DNA of 64,000 nucleotides from Lasiosphaeris hirsuta (Eukaryota > Ascomycota > Sordariomycetes > Sordariales > Lasiosphaeriaceae): the NCBI GenBank assembly GCA_030549175.1, contig JAUKUA010000005.1, positions 2,542,001 to 2,606,000 on the forward strand, written 5' to 3'. Below the pieces are notes generated by a model, which searched no databases, had not been told where the DNA came from, and saw only the letters and a list, made by a program, of their open reading frames with translations. Made by a program: the position numbers and the translations under genes. Shown one piece after another: positions 44,741 to 54,452 of this stretch. How positions within the stretch are numbered: position 1 is the stretch's first letter; each line of letters starts with the position of its first letter.

Positions 44741-45337
44741 ATGTTCCGACACAACATGGAAATCGACTCCTCCCCAACAAGTGGTCCAAGCTATTCTGCC
44801 GGCGAGTTCACCATCGCTCAAGCCAAGGCGCAAAGGACTAGATAGTCTATTGAAAAAGCCTCCGCCCGCAACGCCCAGAGAAAGAAGCGCGTAGCTCAAA
44901 TGTGCCTTTCTAGTTGGGAGGAGATCTTGCATGGGATTTCGTTGGAGGCTCTCATCGAGTTACCAGCAAATGCTGCGGAATTGCTAGTAGTACCGACAAC
45001 GGCCGCAAGGCAGCTGGGCGGCGCCAGCAGACTCCAGAAGGCTGTAGTTGCCAGCTTCCGCAATTTTCGACCGCAGCTCTCCAGAAATGTCTGGTATGCA
45101 GATGCCATGGTGGTTGACACCACTCCCGAGACAGATGAGGATGGCGACCTCATCATCAAGATGGCGATCGATGACACTCTCGAGATAGGCGAAGGCGGTG
45201 ACCCCATAGTGCTCGACTCCACTTTCGAAATCGATGAACGACAGGAGCTGGAGAATCTCGTCTTAACTCGAATCAAGACGGTTGCCGATTGCTGGTTGTC
45301 CGAGGGCCAAAACCAAGACAGCGCGCTCGCCATCTGA
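44741..45337 (+). pseudogene. Orphan gene interrupted by one in-frame stop, unknown function
   Basis: The ATG at 44741 (first ATG after a 250-bp ATG-free leader) opens 34 codons (MFRHNMEIDSSPTSGPSYSA and on) and then meets TAG at 44843-44845. The same frame stays open after the stop for 163 codons to 45337. It passes a basic stretch (SARNAQRKKRVAQ), then ELPANAAELLVVPTTAARQL and an acidic Asp/Glu-rich C-terminal half with DTTPETDEDGDLIIKM. Codon usage looks coding on both sides of the stop. No GT-AG pair of suitable length removes the stop and keeps the frame. I do not recognise the family. It may be a pseudogene, or the functional protein may start at the Met at 44900 (145 residues). It lies between the two MITE copies. 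Confidence 0.5.
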
Positions 45338-46016
45338 TGGATTGCTAAGATGGCGGACCCTCGCCGCAACCTCCCGGTGGCATCACAACACAATCCCATT
45401 CCACAGAAACGGCCCGCCAACGATCGAGTTGAGGGTGAGCCCGATGCAACCTGGCCCAACTGGAAGAGGCCCTAGCGAACTTTCATTTGTGAACCGACAA
45501 TACGTTTTTTTCTTTCTTTTTTCTTTCTTCGAGGTATAGCGATGAGAGCTTGGAAGGTTAGGCATCTTGAAAGTTAGCAGCATGGCAATGCATATGATTA
45601 TGTTGGCGGCATAGTGGCGATGGAGCTGCACGGCTGGGCATTTTGGGAAGGTTCGAGTTTGCCGGCATGGAAACTTCAGCGCACTCGCGATTTGACTTTT
45701 CTTTTCACACACCCCTGCAAATTAATGACAGCATAGCACGGCATGAGATAGACACCCCGGGATTTTCGGCGTCGATGAACACAATACAACAAATTACGGA
45801 GCACCTTGAGACTTGGGAATGTTCAAATGGAAGCTCAAGGTCATCTCATCGTAAAAAACCTATCAGGGTCCTATCCACACTTTGATGGGTTCGCGAGTCT
45901 AGTCTCGTCCGCGTGGATGCCACTTGCCTCATACCCCCTGAGCAATTAAACCTGGTTGGTTGTGCAAGAGTTAACTGCTCCTAAGGCAGTGACTACGTAC
46001 TATGATTCCCATCTTA
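45338..46016. other. Non-coding stretch right of the orphan gene
   Basis: About 0.7 kb of AT-richer sequence that runs up to the second MITE. No gene seen. Confidence 0.55.
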
Positions 46017-46328
46017 CACTCCAACCCTGGTTTGTTTGTTAGCGCGGAACACTCCCGCTAAGAAGGACATTGAAGCTCTCATAAGGCCTTTATCGCGTAA
46101 AAAATTGGCATTCTAGCCTTTCAAAGGGCATGTCTGGGCTTCAATAAGGCCATTCTGGTATCTCAAATAGGTATATTTGGTATTTTAGAAGGCCTTTCCC
46201 ATACTAGGGAGGCCATATAAAATATCAAAGGTGCCTTTTCTTAAGCTGCGAAGGCGCTATCGGGGCTTCAGCGCCTCTCATAGTGGGAGTGTCACACGCT
46301 AATAACAGACAAAACCAGGGCTGTATTG
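46017..46328 (+). mobile_element. MITE copy 2 (312 bp), same family as copy 1
   Basis: The left end CACTCCAACCCTGGTTTGTT matches the reverse complement of the right end (CAATACAGCCCTGGTTTTGT) and both ends of copy 1. TA flanks both sides (46015-46016, 46329-46330). The interior repeats AAGGCC, GGTATTTTAGAAGGCC and GGTATATTTGG motifs in both orientations, giving a foldback structure. No reading frame. The two copies differ by indels and many substitutions, so neither insertion looks recent. Confidence 0.85.
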
Positions 46329-47788
46329 TAGGGGGTGGGACGATATAAACTTTGGGTACCGTGGGTATATGCTGTGCGCCTGGGGCTCAAAACCGCGACT
46401 TGGCACGGGCCCTTTTTTTAAGTCTGGGGTTGGCCCAATAGAAGGCATATTAAGGGACCATTGAGGAGCCCCTCAAACACGCGACTTGTTTCGTTTCCAA
46501 CCGCCCACCACTTTTGCCACTTTTCTCCCACTTCATTGGCTTCCCTTCTCTGCGCGCCATGTAAAGGGGAAGGGGTCCCACTGGGCGAGACTGGGCAACA
46601 CAAACGCAGCTGCCCTCTCAGCATCGTGTGCTCGCCAGTGCCAGCAGCCATTGAAACATCTGGTGATGGCGCTTGGTGAAAGGTCGCTGCCTGAGTGGCC
46701 GTCTTGCCAGCTGTCCGAACCATTTGCTGCCCAACCGCACTTCAACCAGCACCAGTAGCGTCGCATTCGGGAAGGCACATTGAGGCCATCTTCTACGCTA
46801 CTGTCGTAGTCCCTCCCGATGCCGTGGTGGCTGCCTCATTGGCACCCCCCTGAGAGGGGCCTCGGAGAGGGAGGGGGACGCGCAAGGTAATGAGGCATTG
46901 AAGACCTTGCCTACCCGCCTCACCCACCAACCCATCGCCCTGCGATGCTTCGTTTTGTTTGCCATTTCGACTCCTGATTCCTGGGAGAACTCTCAAACAC
47001 ACGCCGAAGCTGTGCATCTTTCGCTTCTCTGTTTGCTTTCCTCTGTTTGTTGTCTGTTCCGTGTGCAGTGGTCTGTCTGGCAGAGACCCTGACACTTGTC
47101 ATCCTCCCATTTGCTTCGGTTTCCCATCTTTGAGCCCGATAGTCCACGTCCCAGCGAGGCAATCGCGGCCTTCTCTCTCGTTTTTATCTCGTTGTCCCTC
47201 TGCCCCTCTCCAGCCGGCAGACGACAACTCCACATTCTTCTCCTCAAGTCTTGGGGACGATCAGCATCGCAGGTTCTGGAAATAAGCCTTCTGGGTCTCT
47301 TATATGCCCGCGACAGTGGTTCGCCAAGGCATGATCGAACTGGCCGGAGCAAAACAGTTCCTCGCCCATCCCCAATAGGAGCCTGGTGCTGTCCAGTTGC
47401 ATCACCAACACATAGCCGCATTGACCTCGCGATTACTGGTTTCTGAGAGGCAGCATTGTCGCTCTCTCGATCCGACCGCCCGTCACCGTCGCCCTCTGAC
47501 ACACATTGCGTTTCGGGTCGCTCGGCAGGCCACAGAGTCCACTCCAGCAGCACCAAGATCCCCCCCCCACAGTTCCCCTGATCTCTGCGATCCTGGCGGA
47601 GGACACCAGGACACCAGGGAACTAAGGCACACAACCAAGTGCGGGAATCGGGCGATTTGTGCAACCACCACGACAGTTCTGGATTGGACGGCGCCAAATT
47701 CCAAGACCCGGTGGTCACATCCTTGGTCTCTCCCTCTCCCAACCGACAAACACCAGCTTGGCGCTGGTCATCGCCCACAATAATCGCC
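46329..47788. other. Upstream region of the GPI-type protein gene
   Basis: About 1.5 kb. The right half (46950-47780) is rich in CT and short C runs, as in fungal promoters and leaders. Open frames on the minus strand here lack ATG-led protein-like content. No gene called. Confidence 0.5.
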
Positions 47789-48532
47789 ATGGGAAATCAC
47801 GATAGATTGCGGTCCCCGCCATGGGTCGGCCTCTTGTTGATGGCCTCGACGGCCTCGGCCCTGACGCTGTCCAACTTCCAAGTCATCACGTCGTCAGGGG
47901 TGCCCATCGCCTGCATCCTGGCGTACAACAACCAGATACCGAGCTGCACCACGGCCGATTTCACCCTGGGCAACGCCTGCTCAGCCGCTTGCGTCAAGGG
48001 TCTCGAGAAGGTTGCCGACACGCTGGACGATGTGTGCAATGGTGCGCAGGTGTCATCGGCCTCGCTGCTGGGACAAGTGCTGCTAGGGAATCTGGTTGAT
48101 CTGTTGTGTCCCTCTGCGGGCACAACGACATCAAGCTCAAGTAAAACCTCGACTGCCTCAAGAACCACTACCACTAGCTCCACCACTCTTTCTAAAACCA
48201 CTCTAACACCTGTTTCTTCGCGGACAGCGACGTCAACGCCGCAGCCGACCACAACGCAAACGGATGCGCCCGAGAGCTCCTCGACGGAGGCTGCTCCCAC
48301 TACGCTCATTCCATCCTTCGTCCAGTCCGACGCCGGCGCCTCACCGACTGTGCCGACACAGACAACTGGCGCGCAGGCAACCCTGAGTCCTGCCGAGCCG
48401 ACACCCGAAGCGCCACTCGGAGGGGGGAGTCCCTTCGACTTTGTGGCGACCGGCGGCTCAAGACCGCTCGTCGTGGGCTGGCTACAGTCCTTACTTTTTG
48501 CGTTAGGTGTAGGTCTGATCCTTCTGAGGTAG
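47789..48532 (+). CDS. Secreted Ser/Thr-rich GPI-anchored-type protein
   Basis: A 247-residue, intronless frame. The N-terminus has a signal peptide (WVGLLLMASTASALT) with likely cleavage after ASA near residue 25. A domain of about 90 residues follows with seven Cys (CILAYNNQIPSC, CSAACVKGLEKVADTLDDVC, LVDLLC). Then comes a Ser/Thr/Pro-rich stretch of about 110 residues that is probably O-glycosylated, and a C-terminal hydrophobic tail (LVVGWLQSLLFALGVGLILL) after small residues (GGGS, TGG). This is the layout of fungal GPI-anchored cell-wall or plasma-membrane proteins. The Cys spacing does not fit the eight-Cys CFEM domain, so I name no family. The start ATG at 47789 is the first that gives a complete signal peptide. 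Confidence 0.75.
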   Translation: MGNHDRLRSPPWVGLLLMASTASALTLSNFQVITSSGVPIACILAYNNQIPSCTTADFTLGNACSAACVKGLEKVADTLDDVCNGAQVSSASLLGQVLLGNLVDLLCPSAGTTTSSSSKTSTASRTTTTSSTTLSKTTLTPVSSRTATSTPQPTTTQTDAPESSSTEAAPTTLIPSFVQSDAGASPTVPTQTTGAQATLSPAEPTPEAPLGGGSPFDFVATGGSRPLVVGWLQSLLFALGVGLILLR

Positions 48533-49075
48533 TCACTCGCCCCTTTGATCACAAGAAGGGGGGGATTGGTGATTATGATACGGGCTGGAAATAGGCTTGG
48601 ACCGACCCAGAGGAGGGATTAATACGCTCTACGAATATCATCATTGAAATGACGTTGATTGTTGCATGGGGATGGCTATCGGCCTCATTTGAGGAGAGGT
48701 CCTCTATGGGGACATGCATTTCTATATACAGTGATGGGAGAAGTGCTGATGATGCAACCACCCTTCGGGGTTGTTGCAGTTGTATTTAAATATGATGATA
48801 CCTGACGTCAATATAAAGAGATATCGACTGCTTGCTGTGTTCCGCCAACGCAAATGATCCCATGATACACAAGAGCGCTCCCCTACTCAATAAATACTAA
48901 ATACACAAAAATGAGCCGGCAGAAAGCTCGTCCATGGGATCCTCACAGGTCCAGTTCTTCGTGCTAGATTCAATCCTCGTATTTGGCTGGACCTTCCGGG
49001 GCGGCAGGGAGTCCTCGTCCTCTATTACAACCTCCGGGTTTATTATCTCCCGTCTTGTCCAGCGTCCTCGCCACA
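48533..49075. other. Intergenic region between converging genes
   Basis: 0.5 kb between the GPI-type protein (+) and the Pex11-like gene (-). AATAAA at 48889-48894 is a possible poly(A) signal for the former. No gene seen. Confidence 0.55.
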
Positions 49076-50101
49076 TCACTTCGCAGACGGCAATGCCGTA
49101 CTCCTCCACAAGTCCCGCATCTGGATAATCCCCGGGATGCTGGCGAGCAGCCCGATCAGCGGCTCGCTGACGAAGCCGGCATCGGTGCTCCAGTGCAGCG
49201 TGAGCGGCATCCAGGCCAAGTTGCGCGCGACCTTCTTGCGCCACTCGGCCGTCTCGGCGTCAACCTCGGCCTCGGCCTTGGCCTTGCTGCTCCCCGCCCG
49301 GCCCTCGGCCGCGAGCCTCCCCAGCTCGATGCCGATGTACGCAGCCCACAGCCGCGAGCTCCACTTGTACGCCTTGCCCTGCTGCGCCGGCGTCCAGCCC
49401 ATGACGCCACGCGACGACAGGTACGCGCCGTTCTCGAGCGTCTGGAGCCCGACGCATAGCAGCAACCTCGTCCACTCGATCACCTTGTCTAGCCTCGTCT
49501 CCTCGGGCTCCCCGCTCTTCTTCTCCGTCGCCGGCGACAGCGCCTTGACGACCAGCCCCTTGCCCCAAAAGTACATGCCCAGCAGCGCCCACAGCCTCAA
49601 AATCGTCCGCGCCTCGCTCAGCAGCCCGCTCAGCGCCTTCAACCTCCCCGCCAACACCAGCGCCGCCGCCGCCGCCGCGGTGGTGGTGCTGCCCCCGGCC
49701 GTGACGACGGCCACCTTGCCGGCCGCGGTGGCGCCGGCGCCCGAGAAGAGCACCGTGGTGCGCGGCGGCAGCGCGGCTAGCACGGCGAGCCACTCGCGCG
49801 CGGAGCGGCGCAGGACGGAGCGCGAGAGGGCGCCGAGGGCCGAGGCCGAGAGGCGCGAGCCGTAGCAGACGAAGAGTAAGACGGTGTCGATGCCGGCGGG
49901 GGTGGAGAGGCACCTGTTGAGGCGGGCGAGGAAGGCGTCGAGGTTGGAGGGGGCGGCGGCCAGCAGGGCGCGCAGCGGGGGCGCGAGCGGCACCGGCTTG
50001 GAGGGCGGCGTGGCGGGCACGCCGCCGGCCGACGGGATCGGGCTGCCCGACGGGAGGTCGGCGATCACCGGGATGTCGGTTTCGGGGGTGGAGGAGGCCA
50101 T
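49076..50101 (-). CDS. PEX11C: Pex11C-like peroxisomal membrane protein
   Basis: Pex11-family proteins tubulate and divide peroxisomes; filamentous ascomycetes have Pex11, Pex11B and Pex11C. The frame is intronless with 341 residues. After a Pro-rich N-terminus comes LDAFLARLNRCLSTPAGIDT, the amphipathic start usual for Pex11. Family-like segments follow: LFVCYGSRLSASALGAL, RTILRLWALLGMYFWGKGL, WTRLLLCVGLQTLENGAYLS and the C-terminal RNLAWMPLTLHWSTDAGFVS, then GLLASIPGIIQMRDLWRSTA. Length and C-terminus fit the Pex11C branch better than Pex11 (about 230 residues). An Ala-rich run (TTTAAAAAALV) is coded by a GCC/GCG repeat. The third codon positions are strongly GC-rich. A (CAA)n tract lies just upstream in its sense strand. 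Confidence 0.85.
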   Translation of the reverse strand: MASSTPETDIPVIADLPSGSPIPSAGGVPATPPSKPVPLAPPLRALLAAAPSNLDAFLARLNRCLSTPAGIDTVLLFVCYGSRLSASALGALSRSVLRRSAREWLAVLAALPPRTTVLFSGAGATAAGKVAVVTAGGSTTTAAAAAALVLAGRLKALSGLLSEARTILRLWALLGMYFWGKGLVVKALSPATEKKSGEPEETRLDKVIEWTRLLLCVGLQTLENGAYLSSRGVMGWTPAQQGKAYKWSSRLWAAYIGIELGRLAAEGRAGSSKAKAEAEVDAETAEWRKKVARNLAWMPLTLHWSTDAGFVSEPLIGLLASIPGIIQMRDLWRSTALPSAK

Positions 50102-50106
50102 TGTGT

Positions 50107-50143
<37 letters not shown>

Positions 50144-50894
50144 GGTGTGTGTGTGGGTCGGTGAGGGAAAGAAGGGAGGGAGTGGTTTTTCGACGTAGCA
50201 GGGAAGACGCGCGATGGTGACACCCGGAATTGGCTGGCTCGCGAGTGCGGGGTCGGAGCGTTAGATGATTTTGTGTGAAGAAACAACCCCAGGAATTTGA
50301 AGATCCGGGGAATCGATCGCAAGGTACGAGAAAGAATGGCGTCGGATGCAGCGTTTCCCCTTTCCCCACACCTACACGGCGGTCGGCGGTCGGCGGTCAA
50401 ATATCTGTGAGATTAGCCTCGTTATGCGGGAGAGGTGGAACAGCCAGGTTGAACCGCTCTTCCGGGCCTTTCAACTCGGGTTCAAGAGACGGCGATTCGA
50501 CAATCTGACAACCTCGGTCCGCGGGGGTGGTTTTCCCCACCCAAACCATGCGTAACCATCCCTGCCGCCGGCAAACGCGGCCCGGCAGTCGTTGTCGACG
50601 ATTATCAGCTGAAAATACGTTTCCAACCAACTCTCTAAGCTGTTGATCAGGCTGAGGTTGCATTAGCAACCATGGGTGTGCAATGTCTTTATACAGCCGC
50701 ATGTGCACGAAACTGCATACTTGGTACATACTACCTCACACAGCATACGCATGCCCATGCCCAATGCTTTCAGTTCTTCGCAGCAAGACGGGGGGTATCA
50801 CTATATCAAGCCTATTGAAGATGCCCACCACTCCACGAAGAAACCCATCATTGAATCCCATCCACGCTGCGCTGTGCATACCGCTTTTCTATCA
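50102..50894. other. Pex11C-like promoter and 3' region of the Irs4-like gene
   Basis: 0.8 kb with the (CAA)n tract at the left edge. No gene seen in the remainder. Confidence 0.55.
50107..50142 (-). repeat. (CAA)n microsatellite in the leader of the Pex11C-like gene
   Basis: About 12 TTG units, which read (CAA)n in the sense of the gene. The run starts within 10 nt of its ATG and so is probably in the mRNA leader. Confidence 0.85.
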
Positions 50895-53162
50895 TCACTT
50901 TCTCCTTCCCTTCGGCCCCGGCACCACTACCCCCACTCCACCCCCCCTCACGCTGTCCCAGACACTCTCCCCAACCCTCGCGGGGATCTTCCTCCCCCTC
51001 AGCCTCTGATCGATCAACCACATACCCACCACGAACTCCTGCCGGTCCAGAGCCCCCTCCCCACGTCGATCCACCAACTCCCACACCTCGCTCAGCTCAT
51101 CTGCCGGGAGCCTGCTCCTCCCCCAGATATCCCGCACGACAACATTCACCACCATCTCCGCCTCGGCGGCTGAGCCCTCCAGAAACAACCCCCGGTTGCT
51201 CGCCCAAACAGCCTCGTACCGCCTGCGCTCACGGACTGAGACAGCGTCGCGCCACCGCCGCCGAGAGCCCTCGCTGTGCGCGTGTTTCTTGTTGCCGCCG
51301 CCAAGTCCCGTCGGCAGCGCATGCTTCCTGCGGTGGCGGTGCATCCGGTGGCGGGCATCCTCGTCATCCGAGAGGGATGAGTGCGGTGCCCGGAGGGTTT
51401 GTAGCATGCCTGTGCGCGGTTGTTGAACCGAGGCAGATTTATTGCTGCCGCCCGTATGGTGGAGGCTCTCGGCCGTGCGCTGCGGTTGGAGTGTGTAATG
51501 GCCGTGTTGCGGACTGCGGGGCCGGTGGTTGTGGCGCCGGGGGGCTGGGAGAGGTGGTGGGTTGGAGGAGGGTTTGGTTGCGAGGCGGGAGGAGGCGATG
51601 TTGCCTGCTACAATCGCGTTGGTTAGTGAGTCGAGGGCGAGGTTGGAGACGGATGCGCCGGGGGCGGGTGCCGTAGGACGTCGTGCTGCGGGGCGTAAAG
51701 TAGGTGATGAGTTATGGTGGAACGTAGAATGGGTCGGTGACGCTCCTTGTGGTGAGGATTGACGGGACGATGCCTGATTGGGACCACGGCTTGTGTTAGG
51801 GAGCTCAAGGTCCTTAACTGGTGACACGGCTCGCGGAGACTGAGTCGAGGAAGCCGAAACAAAAGAGTCATCTGACGAGGCCGAGCTCCGAGACGAGGGG
51901 CGGGTTGCTGATGCGCGTCCATCATACTTTGCCGTGTCCGCCTCTGACCTCGTACCAGAGGATCTAGTCGGAAGGCGGGGAGGATTAAGTCGTGGTGTTT
52001 TGTCTAACTTTATTGATTTCGGTGACACGAACTCTGTCACCGGGCGCGATGGGAGTTGCGGCGTAGATGGACCGACATCAACTCCTGTAACAGTCCCTGG
52101 AACGGTCCTTGGTTTCCGAGCTGCCACCGGAGGTTTATCTTGACTCCTCGCCTGCCCCCCTGTCCTAGAACTAGCATCAACTTCAGCTGGCAGCTCCCGG
52201 CGATCCTCCCTACCCGCGCCCTCGCCCATACGCGGTCTAGAGCTCAGCCTAGAACCCGCCCTAATCCCTCCATCCGCCTCCTCTGGTTCAAACGTTGCCG
52301 CTCTAACAACAACTGCGGGATTTGGTTTCGGCTTTGGCCTAGGCTTCTCCTTAACTAACTTCGGCCGTCCCTCACCGACCCCTTCCTCTCGGCCAGAACT
52401 CCTCTCTCCCAGCGGCGTCGCCCGCTCCAACAGCTGGTCCCGCCTAGGACTCCCCTCCTTCTTGACCGGATCGCCCTCCTCTCCCTCCCTCCTCCCCTCA
52501 AAAAGCGAAATCAAGGACACTGTCGGCCTTATCGACTCGGTATCCGCACTCCCCTCACTCGGTCGCCTCGCTACTCTCGAATGCAGCTGCGTCGCTGTCA
52601 TGCCCATGGGACTCGGCATCGGACTAGGACTTGCCGACCGACTTGCGGCCAGCGCGGCCGCGATGAGCGAGGCTGACGCCCTGGCTGGGTCCGGTCTGGC
52701 ATTCCCAGACCCAGACCCCGACCCAGACCTAGACCTGGAATGTGATTGGGAAGGTGCCGACAGCCGCTGCACCACAGCCCCATGCTCATCCTCCCGGGTG
52801 GACTGGGAACGGTTGTGAGGGCTGCCGCCCGTGCCCTGGCGGCTGATATTCCCCGCATGTCCCGGCCCCGTGGGCGACCGCGGCCGGGGCCGCGGCTTGT
52901 CCCGCTCTCGCGCAGCCTGGGCGGCAGCGCGGAGGGCGCCGTTGCTCGAGGGTGTGCTTGTAGGATTTGCTGCTGTCAGCGGGGGGTTCGGGGAGACGGG
53001 GGCGTGCCGGGGATCGCTCGCGGCAGCTTTGTTTTGTTGGCTTTGGAAGGCGAGTGTGGCGCCCTTCAGGGCGGCGGCGGCAGCGGCGGCATTGGCGGCA
53101 TTGCCGGGTGTCAAGGAGGCAGTTGCGCCGCGGCCCTGCGTCGCGGCTCCGGGAGCCTGCAT
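50895..53162 (-). CDS. IRS4: Irs4/Tax4-like EH-domain protein
   Basis: In yeast, Irs4 and Tax4 bind and activate the PI(4,5)P2 5-phosphatase Inp51 and affect autophagy, cell-wall signalling and rDNA silencing. The frame is intronless with 755 residues. About 640 residues are low-complexity (Ser/Pro/Arg/Ala) and should be disordered, with runs such as AAAAAALKGATLAF and SRSRSGSGSGSGN. The C-terminal EH domain (about residues 645-735) reads RRRYEAVWASNRGLFLEG, LPADELSEVWELVDRRGEGA and LDRQEFVVGMWLIDQRLRGR, with the degenerate EF-hand pair typical of EH domains. The start ATG is at 53162. A short upstream open frame (53171-53224) lies in the leader. The EH domain is secure; the Irs4 name rests on the domain at the C-terminus of a long disordered protein. 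Confidence 0.85.
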   Translation of the reverse strand: MQAPGAATQGRGATASLTPGNAANAAAAAAALKGATLAFQSQQNKAAASDPRHAPVSPNPPLTAANPTSTPSSNGALRAAAQAARERDKPRPRPRSPTGPGHAGNISRQGTGGSPHNRSQSTREDEHGAVVQRLSAPSQSHSRSRSGSGSGSGNARPDPARASASLIAAALAASRSASPSPMPSPMGMTATQLHSRVARRPSEGSADTESIRPTVSLISLFEGRREGEEGDPVKKEGSPRRDQLLERATPLGERSSGREEGVGEGRPKLVKEKPRPKPKPNPAVVVRAATFEPEEADGGIRAGSRLSSRPRMGEGAGREDRRELPAEVDASSRTGGQARSQDKPPVAARKPRTVPGTVTGVDVGPSTPQLPSRPVTEFVSPKSIKLDKTPRLNPPRLPTRSSGTRSEADTAKYDGRASATRPSSRSSASSDDSFVSASSTQSPRAVSPVKDLELPNTSRGPNQASSRQSSPQGASPTHSTFHHNSSPTLRPAARRPTAPAPGASVSNLALDSLTNAIVAGNIASSRLATKPSSNPPPLPAPRRHNHRPRSPQHGHYTLQPQRTAESLHHTGGSNKSASVQQPRTGMLQTLRAPHSSLSDDEDARHRMHRHRRKHALPTGLGGGNKKHAHSEGSRRRWRDAVSVRERRRYEAVWASNRGLFLEGSAAEAEMVVNVVVRDIWGRSRLPADELSEVWELVDRRGEGALDRQEFVVGMWLIDQRLRGRKIPARVGESVWDSVRGGGVGVVVPGPKGRRK

Positions 53163-54452
53163 GGACCTCTCTATCTGCTGCTCCTGCTCGCTGTTGCTTG
53201 CTGGGGATGTCCTCCACTTGACATGTAAGGTAGAGCCGGCCGGGGATTAGCGCCGTGGTGTGGTGAAATTGGCCAACACGTATGGCTGTTTACGCCCTTT
53301 GAAGCATTGTTGTCTCGCGGTAGATGCGTGTCGGTTGCTGGGTTAATCAGAAAGTTGTGTGATGGGCCAAAACGAAGGTCATCCGTAACGAGCACGCGTG
53401 TCGCAAGGCTGAGCGGCACAGGAAGCTTCGACAGCCCTGGGGTGCTGCCTGGTCAGACGCAGAGTGTCGAAATACATGGTACCTTCAGTTATTAGGGGGG
53501 GAGGGGGAGGGGGGCAGAACGCCAAGACTGACCGTGGTGTGGGCAGCAGCGCAACAGGGTCGTTCCCAGCATCAGTCAATACGACCTGCAACGGTGGGGA
53601 TCTTGCTGACTTTGCATCTGTGCTTGCCAGGGCCACGTGCGACTCGATTCGCTAACAACTGGGAACGTCGCATAAGGTTGTTATGTAAACACAAAAATGC
53701 ACACACTCACTCGCACACAGCACCTGTCCCGCAGTAATCCGTCAATGTAAATGTAAGTGCAATCATGTCTATTTGTGCACTCTAAATCACAGCCCAGACC
53801 TAGGAAAGGCCTCAAAAGCCTCAACATCGGCCAACCAAAGCCCCAGTCGCTTGCTCCCAAAGGAAGCAGCAGTACAACACTACGACCTATATCTCACAGA
53901 GAGAACCCCCTCCCAACCCAATAGCCCAGAACGCCGTCCCATATCCCCTTAGCCCATCCAATCCAACACGGTGGAACTCCCATCGAGTCCCGCCCATTTC
54001 TGCGCTTTCGCTGTTGTTTGCCCCTGGGCTTCCCCAGTAACCGACCGCCCCCCTCCTGCCCAGTTTGTCCGAGATCGAAATGAGAAATAGGTACAACGCG
54101 AAGAAGAGGAACGATTTATAAATAAGAAAGACCTCACTGCCAAATCCTATTGGCCCGAGGGTTCCAGTTCCTTCTCGCCAGCCAACAGGAATAAGAAAGT
54201 GGCCTAATGCCTTGCGGCGGCCGAAGAAAACAAAAATTGCATGTTTGCGCCGTGACCCAGTCGTCCGAACCCAACCAGAAAAACGAGAGTTGGAAAATGG
54301 AAAAACCAAGATTTCGCAGGATTCGAAGCAGCGTGGCCAGAAATGCAAAGCAGAGCATATCCATCCCCCCTAATGTGGGGAGGTTCATGATGCAAACACG
54401 TGTCGTGGCGACATCATTCATACTCGTGAGTGGAGAACCTCCGACTGGGAAG
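53163..54452. other. Upstream region of IRS4-like gene and 3' region of ASE1
   Basis: 1.3 kb with a uORF near the left edge (53171-53224) and a G-rich run at 53496-53516. A 153-codon minus frame (53887-54348) has no recognisable domain and lies just downstream of ASE1, so it is probably 3' UTR. No gene called. Confidence 0.5.
53171..53224 (-). other. Upstream ORF in the leader of the Irs4-like gene
   Basis: ATG at 53224-53222 opens 17 codons (MSSGGHPQQATASRSSR) ending in TAG nine bases before the main ATG, in another frame. If present in the mRNA it could lower translation of the main frame. Confidence 0.5.

Noticed and set aside
44896..45459. 187-codon minus-strand frame over the orphan gene
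   Set aside because: It is the mirror of the plus-strand frame (Ser-rich because of the Asp/Glu codons opposite). The plus strand has the TATA-like box, ATG-free leader and better composition.
46993..47790. 265-codon minus frame upstream of the GPI-type protein
   Set aside because: It covers the promoter/leader of a well-supported plus-strand gene and has no recognisable content.
53887..54348. 153-codon minus frame downstream of ASE1
   Set aside because: No domain, no neighbouring promoter, rich in Phe/Trp/Gly as in random AT/GC mixtures. It lies where the ASE1 3' UTR is expected.
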